From assembly GCA_039795755.1 (NCBI GenBank), contig JBDKLF010000054.1, positions 1 through 30,136 of the forward strand: a stretch of 30,136 nucleotides of DNA, read 5' to 3'. A program made the position numbers and the translations under genes. Positions 21,420-28,457 of the stretch are shown piece after piece. Position 1 is the first letter of the stretch, and every line of letters starts with the position of its first letter. Origin of the DNA: JANNXY01 sp039795755 (GTDB lineage: Bacteria > Patescibacteriota > Minisyncoccia > Phycocordibacterales > CAIZIN01). Under the pieces are notes generated by a model. It searched no databases, was not told the DNA's origin, and was given only the letters and a program-made list of their open reading frames with translations.

Positions 21420-24400
21420 ATGAATAAATTCAATTCAAAAGAGTCACAGGTGTTCGATTCAATCTCAATCAAGGTTGCATCACCTGATCGAATTCTCGAC
21501 TGGTCATTCGGAGAAGTGACAAAGCCTGAGACCATGAACTATCGTACACAGCGATCAGAAAAGAACGGTCTCTTCGATGAAAAAATCTTCGGTCCTGATA
21601 AGGATTACGAATGTTACTGTGGAAAGTATCGTGGTATTCGATACAAGGGTATTGTCTGTGAAAAGTGTGGAGTAGAAATCACACGATCAATTGTACGACG
21701 AGAGCGAATGGGTCACATCGAACTCTCAACTCCTGTTGCTCATATCTGGTTCCTCCGATCAACACCATCACGACTTGGTCTCATTCTCGGAATGGGTCAG
21801 GGTGATCTTGAAAAGGTAGTCTACTTCGCTGGATATCTCGTCACAAAGGTATTCGTTGAAGAACGTGATCGTTTCCTTGCAGACCTTGATTCTGAATTCA
21901 AGGCAAAGGTAAAGACATATCAAGACGAAAAGACAAAGGATGCCCTCAAGGAATTGCTTACTAACACTCGAAAAGAAATTGAGAGCATTGAAGTAGGACA
22001 AGTGCTCGATGAAGTGCAGTATCACAAGTACTCACTCAAGTATGGAACACTTTTTGAAGCAGGAATTGGAGCAGAAGCTATTTACACCATCTGTAAGAAT
22101 CTTGATCTTGCAAAGCTTCAGAAAGAACTCGAAGCAATTGTAGAAAAGGCTCCCGCACTCGAACGAGAAAAGATGAATCGACGAATTGGTCTCGTGAAGT
22201 CAATGCTTGCCTCTGGTGTACGACCAGAATGGATGTTCCTTACACGATTGCCAGTTATTCCAGCAGGTCTTCGACCGATGGTGGCACTCGAAGGAGGACG
22301 ACATGCAACATCTGATGTAAACGATCTCTATCGACGAGTAATCAATCGAAATAATCGATTACGAAAACTTATCGAAATTCATGCTCCTGATGTAATTCTC
22401 CGAAACGAAAAGCGAATTCTCCAGGAAGCTGTTGATGCTCTTATTGATAACTCAATGCGACAGGGTGGTGCTGCAACTGCAGGTGCTAATCCAGCACAGC
22501 GACGACCATTGAAGTCACTTGCGGATAACCTCAAGGGTAAGCGAGGTCTCTTCCGAGGAAATCTCCTTGGTAAGCGAGTAGATTATTCTGGACGATCAGT
22601 AATTGTGGTAGGTCCTTCACTTAACCTTGACCAGTGTGGATTGCCAAAGCACATGGCACTTGAACTTTTCAAGCCATTCGTGATCTCAGGATTGTTGAAG
22701 CGAGAACTTGCATTCAACATTGGAGGTGCACGACGAATGATTGAAGATGAGGCTCCTGAAGTATGGGAAATTCTCGAAGAAGTAATTAAGGGTAAGTATG
22801 TACTCTTGAACCGAGCTCCGACCCTTCACCGATTGGGTATTCAGGCTTTCCAACCAATCCTTATCGAAGGTAATGCGATCCAGGTTCACCCACTCGTATG
22901 TACTGCGTTCAACGCGGACTTCGACGGAGACCAGATGGCGGTACACGTTCCATTGTCAGAAGAAGCTCAGTGTGAAGCTCGAGAAGTAATGGCGGCAGAC
23001 AAGAACATCTTGAAGCCAGGAAATGGTGATCCTACTGTTTCTGCCAAGCTCCTCGACATCGTATTGGGATGTTACTGGATGACAAAGACATTGGTAGGAG
23101 AAAAGGGTGAGAACAAATTCTTCTCATCTCCAAACGAAGCAATTACTGCATGGAATTTCGGTGTAGTAAGTCTCCGAGCAAAGGTAAAGATTCTTGGAAG
23201 TGATGATGCTCGATACGGTAAGTTCGAAGGAAAGCCATTCGAAACAACCATCGGACGATTGCTCTTCAACGAAGTGATGCCTGAAGACTATCCATTCATT
23301 AATGAAGAAATGGATAAGAAGCGCATGGGAGTAATGGTAGATGATCTCATCACTCGATATGGAGTAGGACGAGTCGCTGCAATTCTCGATAAGGTGAAGT
23401 CATTCGGATTCAAGTATGCAACACATGCTGGTATCACATGGGGTATCGATGATGTACGAGATCCAGAAGAAAAGAAAATCATTATCGAAGACGCCAAGAA
23501 AGAAGCTGTTCGAGTGGTTGAACAGTACAACGAAGGTCTTCTCTCAGAAGATGAACGAAAGCGAAAGGTGATTGAAATCTGGCAGGACGCAAAGGTAAAG
23601 GTAGAAGGAGTGATGGACAAGGCCTTCACAAAGGATGGTCCAGTATATGACATGGTGAAGTCGGGTGCTCGAGGATCATTGGGTAACATTACTCAGATGG
23701 CTGGTATCAAGGGTCTCATTCAGAACACTGCCGGAGAGACAATTGAATTCCCGATTCTTTCTGCATACAAGTCAGGTCTTACACCAATTGAATACTTCAT
23801 TACTACTCACGGGGCACGAAAGGGTATGACAGATACTGCGCTCAACACTGCAAAGGCGGGTTACCTTACTCGACGATTGTTCGATGTTGCTCAGGATGTA
23901 GTGGTATCAGAAGTTGATTGTGGAACAAAGGAACATGTTGTTATCAATACTGACAGTGACTCAGGAATCACTATTCCAATCTCAAAGAAGATTCGAGGAC
24001 GTGTGGTTGCAGAAGATGTAGTGGATACAAAGGGTGAAGTCATCTTCAAGAAGGGATCATTGCTTTCTAAGCATGATGCAAAGAAAGTGGAAGATGCTGG
24101 AGTTGCAAGTGTTAATGTACGATCACCACTCGTATGTAAGAGTATTCAGGGAGTATGTGTGATGTGTTACGGACTTGATCTCGGTAAGAACAAGATGATT
24201 GATGTCGGAGAAGCAGTAGGAACTGTAGCCGCGCAAGCGATCGGAGAACCAGGAACACAGCTTACAATGCGAACATTCCACGCCGGAGGTGTGGCGGTAC
24301 AAGGAGGAGATATTACACAAGGTCTTCCTCGAGTAGAAGAAGTATTCGAAAAGCGAATGCCAAAGAACCCTGCGGTAGTAGCTCATACATCAGGAACAGT

Positions 24401-25112
24401 GACTGAAATCAAAGACATGGGCAAGGAACGAATGATGAAGGTACTTGCGGATGTTGAAGAAGGAAAGAAGAAGGGTGTAGCTGAAGCTGAATATTACTTC
24501 AGTCTCAAGCGAGCTCCAGTAGTACGTGTAGGAGACAAGGTTGAAAAGGGGCAGATCCTTACTGACGGTTCTGCATCAATTGATGAACTCTTCAAATATG
24601 GTGGAAAGGAAAAGGCACAGAACTACATCATTACTGAAGTAAACAAGCTCTACGAATTGCAGGGAGAAACCGTTTCTCGAAAGCATATCGAAATTATCGT
24701 GAAGCAGATGTTTAGTCCAGTAAAGATCAAGACTCCTGGTGATACTGAATTCGCAGTTGGTGAAATTGTGAACAAGTCTGACCTCGATCGTCTCAACAAG
24801 GAACTCAAGAAGAACGGAAAGGAAATTGCAGCAGGTGATGCAGCAGTACAGGGTATTACAGAAGTATCATTGTCACGACGAAGCTTCCTCTCAGCTGCTT
24901 CATTCCAACACACTAACCGAATCCTTATTCAGGCTTCAGTACGAGGTATCAAGGAAGAACTCATTGGTCTCAAGGAAAACGTGATCATTGGTCGCCTTAT
25001 CCCAGCAGGTACAGGTTGGAAGGGAAGTGAGAAGCATGCGATGATCGAAAAGCTTCAAGCAACACTCCCACAGAAGGCATCAGAGCGAGAACGACAACAA
25101 GCAAATTCATAA
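21420..25112 (+). CDS. rpoC: DNA-directed RNA polymerase subunit beta'
   Basis: A 1230-aa beta' subunit. The N-terminal zinc ribbon is CYCGKYRGIRYKGIVCEKC. The catalytic magnesium loop is NADFDGDQMAVH with D500, D502 and D504. The second zinc site (CGTKEHV, then CKSIQGVCVMCYG) is present, followed by the trigger loop region GEPGTQLTMRTFHAGG. The protein provides the active-site metal and the DNA clamp. It follows rpoB after 26 nt of CA-rich sequence with no Shine-Dalgarno and ends 1 nt before the dnaG start, so the genes are likely co-transcribed. Codon use is strongly biased to CGA for Arg and GGA for Gly, as in rpoB. Confidence 0.98.
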   Translation: MNKFNSKESQVFDSISIKVASPDRILDWSFGEVTKPETMNYRTQRSEKNGLFDEKIFGPDKDYECYCGKYRGIRYKGIVCEKCGVEITRSIVRRERMGHIELSTPVAHIWFLRSTPSRLGLILGMGQGDLEKVVYFAGYLVTKVFVEERDRFLADLDSEFKAKVKTYQDEKTKDALKELLTNTRKEIESIEVGQVLDEVQYHKYSLKYGTLFEAGIGAEAIYTICKNLDLAKLQKELEAIVEKAPALEREKMNRRIGLVKSMLASGVRPEWMFLTRLPVIPAGLRPMVALEGGRHATSDVNDLYRRVINRNNRLRKLIEIHAPDVILRNEKRILQEAVDALIDNSMRQGGAATAGANPAQRRPLKSLADNLKGKRGLFRGNLLGKRVDYSGRSVIVVGPSLNLDQCGLPKHMALELFKPFVISGLLKRELAFNIGGARRMIEDEAPEVWEILEEVIKGKYVLLNRAPTLHRLGIQAFQPILIEGNAIQVHPLVCTAFNADFDGDQMAVHVPLSEEAQCEAREVMAADKNILKPGNGDPTVSAKLLDIVLGCYWMTKTLVGEKGENKFFSSPNEAITAWNFGVVSLRAKVKILGSDDARYGKFEGKPFETTIGRLLFNEVMPEDYPFINEEMDKKRMGVMVDDLITRYGVGRVAAILDKVKSFGFKYATHAGITWGIDDVRDPEEKKIIIEDAKKEAVRVVEQYNEGLLSEDERKRKVIEIWQDAKVKVEGVMDKAFTKDGPVYDMVKSGARGSLGNITQMAGIKGLIQNTAGETIEFPILSAYKSGLTPIEYFITTHGARKGMTDTALNTAKAGYLTRRLFDVAQDVVVSEVDCGTKEHVVINTDSDSGITIPISKKIRGRVVAEDVVDTKGEVIFKKGSLLSKHDAKKVEDAGVASVNVRSPLVCKSIQGVCVMCYGLDLGKNKMIDVGEAVGTVAAQAIGEPGTQLTMRTFHAGGVAVQGGDITQGLPRVEEVFEKRMPKNPAVVAHTSGTVTEIKDMGKERMMKVLADVEEGKKKGVAEAEYYFSLKRAPVVRVGDKVEKGQILTDGSASIDELFKYGGKEKAQNYIITEVNKLYELQGETVSRKHIEIIVKQMFSPVKIKTPGDTEFAVGEIVNKSDLDRLNKELKKNGKEIAAGDAAVQGITEVSLSRRSFLSAASFQHTNRILIQASVRGIKEELIGLKENVIIGRLIPAGTGWKGSEKHAMIEKLQATLPQKASERERQQANS

Positions 25113-25113
25113 T

Positions 25114-26832
25114 ATGCAATCCAAAGGATCGGTTGAAGCAATCAAAGACCGATTACGAATCGAGGACCTTATCGGAAGCTATATCACGATCGAGAAATCG
25201 GGAATAAACTACAAAGCGCGGTGTCCATTTCACAATGAAAAGACTCCGTCGTTCTTTGTGTCTGCCGATCGAGGTTCGTATTACTGCTTCGGATGTGGAG
25301 CCAAGGGAGATATATTCAGCTTTGTGCAGCAATTCGAAGGAGTGGACTTCGTCGGTGCATTGAAGCTGCTTGCTGAACGAACGGGAGTTGAATTGAACTT
25401 CGACTCCTATCAGCATACTTCCAAGCGAGAGCGATTGCTTCGCATCATGGAAGCTGCGTGCAAGTTCTATGAGCTTGCTTTCACCAAGCACAAGGCTGCA
25501 AATGAATATCTCATTGCTCGAGGACTTACTCCTGAGACAATCAAGAGTTGGAGAATCGGTTGGGCGCCACTCGATTGGCGTGCATTGTCTGAAGTATTAC
25601 TTCAAAAAGGAATTACCAAAGAAGAATTGCAAGAAGTAGGACTCACCAAAGAAGGTGATAAAGGAATTGCATACGATCGATTCCGTGGAAGAATCATGTT
25701 TCCACTCTTTGATGCTGCAGGACGCGTCGTAGGATTCTCAGGACGATTACTCGCTGATGATCCAAATGCTCCGAAGTATCTCAATTCACCAGAAACAGAA
25801 TTATTCAAGAAAAGTGAAATACTCTATGGTCTCGATCGTGCCAAGCGTGCGATGCGTGAGAAAGGATTTGTACTTCTCGTTGAGGGACAAATGGACTTGC
25901 TCATGTGTCATCAGTCAGGATTGAACTTCGCACTCGCTACATCAGGAACCGCACTTTCTGAACAGCATGTTGATATGATTCGACGATTCGTACCAAAGAT
26001 CGTTATCTCATTCGACGCTGATAATGCAGGAAGAAAGGCATCAGAACGCGTGTGGAACATGGCATTACAAAAAGACATGGAGGTAAACATTATCTCGATG
26101 CCGCATGGTAAGGATCCAGCGGATGCATTACGTGAGAATCCGCATGCGCTCGATGAGGCATTAAAGAGTACAGGACATATTGTAAATGTCTTACTTGCTG
26201 CAATTAAGAAAGAATCCACGGATACCAAAATACTTGGTGAGCGATTGAACAAAGAAATTATTCCACTCATTGCAGCAATTCCTCAGGCAATGTTGCGTGG
26301 ACATTTCGTAGCAACGATTGCTGAAGTCATTGGTGTAAAGGAAGAAATAGTGTGGGATGATCTCAAGAGTTATCTCAAGACAAAATCTTCACCACAACGG
26401 CAATCAACAGCTGGTCAATCGTCAAGTCTTGCCAAAAAGTCGCGACAAGATATAATTAATCATCAAATCTGGGCATTGTTGTGGTACGCAGAAAAATGCG
26501 ACCCGAAGTTATTTGCTTCATTAGAACAAAAACTTATAACAATGCTTGGTTCGGAGCAATACACGATCACTGCATCTGCTCTCGAGTCAGAAAAAAACAA
26601 TCTCATCTTCCAGGCTGAGATTGAATATCAGGACAAAACAATACAAAAAGAGGCAGAAACGCTTCTTATGAACCTGGAACTCGAACTCATGCGATCTCTC
26701 TTTGCAGAGACCATGGAAAAACTCTCACATGCAGAAAAAGAACACAACAAGCAAGAAAGTGAACGACTCCTTGCCTTGTGTCATGACTATACTCGTAAGA
26801 TCAACGAGCTTAAGTCGAAGCTTTTAATATAA
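25114..26832 (+). CDS. dnaG: DNA primase
   Basis: A 572-aa bacterial primase that makes RNA primers for DNA replication. The N-terminal CHC2 zinc finger uses C37, H40, C58 and C61 (CPFHNEKTPSFF, YYCFGC). The catalytic core with a TOPRIM fold has VEGQMD (E257, D261) and SFDADNAGRKA for metal binding. The C-terminal third is a helical, variable helicase-binding part. Length is normal. The start is 1 nt after the rpoC stop, so translation is probably coupled. In many bacteria dnaG sits next to rpoD, and here that pair is joined to rpoBC. In E. coli the same motif is EGYMD; Gln replaces Tyr here. Confidence 0.97.
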   Translation: MQSKGSVEAIKDRLRIEDLIGSYITIEKSGINYKARCPFHNEKTPSFFVSADRGSYYCFGCGAKGDIFSFVQQFEGVDFVGALKLLAERTGVELNFDSYQHTSKRERLLRIMEAACKFYELAFTKHKAANEYLIARGLTPETIKSWRIGWAPLDWRALSEVLLQKGITKEELQEVGLTKEGDKGIAYDRFRGRIMFPLFDAAGRVVGFSGRLLADDPNAPKYLNSPETELFKKSEILYGLDRAKRAMREKGFVLLVEGQMDLLMCHQSGLNFALATSGTALSEQHVDMIRRFVPKIVISFDADNAGRKASERVWNMALQKDMEVNIISMPHGKDPADALRENPHALDEALKSTGHIVNVLLAAIKKESTDTKILGERLNKEIIPLIAAIPQAMLRGHFVATIAEVIGVKEEIVWDDLKSYLKTKSSPQRQSTAGQSSSLAKKSRQDIINHQIWALLWYAEKCDPKLFASLEQKLITMLGSEQYTITASALESEKNNLIFQAEIEYQDKTIQKEAETLLMNLELELMRSLFAETMEKLSHAEKEHNKQESERLLALCHDYTRKINELKSKLLI

Positions 26833-26837
26833 GGTTT

Positions 26838-26843
26838 TATAAT
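26838..26843 (+). promoter_or_regulatory. -10 element of an internal rpoD promoter
   Basis: A perfect TATAAT ends 7 nt before the rpoD ATG, in the 18-nt gap after dnaG. The -35 region is weak. The sigma gene could thus be transcribed apart from the rpoBC-dnaG mRNA. Confidence 0.6.
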
Positions 26844-26850
26844 TCGCATC

Positions 26851-28068
26851 ATGCCAAAAAAACAAACAAAGAAAGTGGTAAAGGTCAAAAAAGCTGCTCC
26901 TAAGAAAGTAGAGAAGAAAAAACCTGCAAAGAAAGAGGTGAAAGTAAAGAAAGCTCCTGCTCCAAAGAAAGTAAAGTTGAGTAAGAAAGCGGAAGTTGAA
27001 GATCAGAAAGCTCAAAAGATTATCAACAAAGGTAAGGAACGAGGTTTCATTACCTATGACGAAATTCTCAAGGAGTTTCCAACGATTGAAGATAATATTA
27101 TCTTTCTTGATGAACTCTATCAGAAGCTTCAGGTAGCTGGTATTGATGTACTTGAAGGAGGGGGATTGCTTGACACCAAGGATATGACTGATGATGTGAA
27201 GAAGTATGCCTACGATGGTCGTGGAGGTGATTCTGGATATGATTCAATTCAGATGTATCTCCGAGAAATCGGTCAGTACCCACTCATTCATGCTCATGAA
27301 GAAAAGGAATTGGCGAAGCGAATTGTTGCAGGTGATGATGAAGCGAAGAACTTGCTCGCAAAGGCGAACCTTCGACTCGTAGTATCGATTGCAAAGAAGT
27401 ATGTGGGACGATCACCAGACCTCACGTTGCTCGATCTCATTCAAGAAGGAAACCTCGGACTCTTCAAGGCAGTTGATAAATTCGATTGGACAAAGGGATT
27501 CAAGTTCTCAACTTATGCGACATGGTGGATTAGACAGGCTATCACTCGAGCACTTGCTGATCAATCTCGAACTATTCGAGTACCGGTGCATATGGTAGAA
27601 ACCATTGCCAAGTACAAGCAGGTGGTACGACGATTGTCACAAGACCTCGGACGAGATCCATTACCAGATGAAATTGCGGTAGAAATGGGACTTGATGTAG
27701 ACAAGGTATACATGATCGAGAAGATTGATCAATCAACCGTCTCACTCGAAAGTCCAGTAGGAGATGATGGTGATGATGGTAAGTCAGTGCTTGGAGACTT
27801 TATTCCTGATGACAAGATTCTCTCTCCTGATCAGGAATCTTCACGACGAATTCTCTCAGATCAAGTGAAAGAAATTCTCAATGACCTTTCAGAAAAGGAA
27901 CGACGAATTCTCGAAATGCGTCACGGTCTCGTTGATGGCATTCAGCATACATTGGAAGAAGTAGGGAAGAAATTCAATGTAACTCGAGAACGTATTCGAC
28001 AGATCGAAGCCAAGGCTCATGAAAAGATTCGAAACCACGATAAGGCAAATCGATTGAAGAATTACTAA
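26851..28068 (+). CDS. rpoD: Primary sigma factor (RpoD/SigA)
   Basis: A 405-aa sigma70. The first 50 residues are a Lys/Ala/Pro-rich repeat (KKVVKVKKAAPKKVEKKK) of unusual composition, followed by a short region 1.1-like part (GFITYDEILKEFPTIEDNI). Region 2 has NLRLVVSIAKKY, LDLIQEGNLGL and FSTYATWWIRQAITRAL for core binding and -10 recognition. Region 3.0, RTIRVPVHMVETIAKY, keeps R243, H247 and E250, equal to R451, H455 and E458 of E. coli, which contact the extended -10 TG. Region 4 has LSEKERRILEMRHGL and the helix-turn-helix TLEEVGKKFNVTRERIRQIEAKA for the -35. This fits the many TGnTATAAT-like sites seen in the window. Confidence 0.97.
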   Translation: MPKKQTKKVVKVKKAAPKKVEKKKPAKKEVKVKKAPAPKKVKLSKKAEVEDQKAQKIINKGKERGFITYDEILKEFPTIEDNIIFLDELYQKLQVAGIDVLEGGGLLDTKDMTDDVKKYAYDGRGGDSGYDSIQMYLREIGQYPLIHAHEEKELAKRIVAGDDEAKNLLAKANLRLVVSIAKKYVGRSPDLTLLDLIQEGNLGLFKAVDKFDWTKGFKFSTYATWWIRQAITRALADQSRTIRVPVHMVETIAKYKQVVRRLSQDLGRDPLPDEIAVEMGLDVDKVYMIEKIDQSTVSLESPVGDDGDDGKSVLGDFIPDDKILSPDQESSRRILSDQVKEILNDLSEKERRILEMRHGLVDGIQHTLEEVGKKFNVTRERIRQIEAKAHEKIRNHDKANRLKNY

Positions 28069-28087
28069 GAAGGAAATATATAAATAA

Positions 28088-28126
28088 AAAATCACCCGTT
28101 ACTCTTCGCGAGAGGCGGGTGATTTT
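28088..28126. terminator. Bidirectional terminator between rpoD and the 97-aa gene
   Basis: An 11-bp perfect stem (28088-28098 with 28116-28126) encloses a second stem, CTCT/AGAG. On the minus strand a T-run (TTTTTTATTTA) follows the stem. On the plus strand only four T. The TAA stop of the minus gene (28099-28101) lies in the loop region. Confidence 0.85.
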
Positions 28127-28392
28127 GCTGTCTTCGGCACAATGAATCCAACTACCACATCGAATTCTTCACCGTTCTTTAATGTGGAGCTTGGGCGGTC
28201 AAAGGTGAAAATTGCGTTGTCAGATTTTCGTGCTGCTACAATGTGATACATTTTGCATGCGATAGTCTGCTCGTGGTAGATACCGACAACCTTGAATGTT
28301 TCTCCATGTTTCCTGAATTGATCACGGATATCAAGTGCGAATGAAAGACATAGGAAAATACCTGCTGTCCATACAAAGATCTGTTTAAACAT
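28099..28392 (-). CDS. Small membrane-anchored or secreted protein, 97 aa, unknown
   Basis: The N-terminus, MFKQIFVWTAGIFLCLSFALD, is a short basic residue plus a hydrophobic stretch that reads as a signal peptide or single anchor. The outside part of about 75 residues is beta-rich (FKVVGIYHEQTIACKMYHIVAARKSD, FDVVVGFIVP), suggesting a small barrel-like domain. No family is recognised and no cleavage site is clear. The start at 28392 lies 7 nt after an extended -10. The gene is divergent from the helicase and shares its terminator with rpoD. Confidence 0.75.
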   Translation of the reverse strand: MFKQIFVWTAGIFLCLSFALDIRDQFRKHGETFKVVGIYHEQTIACKMYHIVAARKSDNAIFTFDRPSSTLKNGEEFDVVVGFIVPKTAKSPASREE

Positions 28393-28399
28393 AGCCGTT

Positions 28400-28408
28400 T
28401 TTATACCA
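28400..28408 (-). promoter_or_regulatory. Extended -10 promoter of the 97-aa gene
   Basis: TGGTATAAA on the minus strand ends 7 nt before the ATG at 28392. Confidence 0.65.
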
Positions 28409-28421
28409 TGCTAGAGAGCGT

Positions 28422-28451
28422 TTGGTCAATGTGGTGAAGGTGGGGTAAAAT
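28422..28451 (+). promoter_or_regulatory. Promoter of the helicase gene
   Basis: TTGGTC (28422-28427), 18 nt, then TAAAAT (28446-28451), which ends 6 nt before the ATG at 28458. Confidence 0.5.
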
Positions 28452-28457
28452 ACCCAT

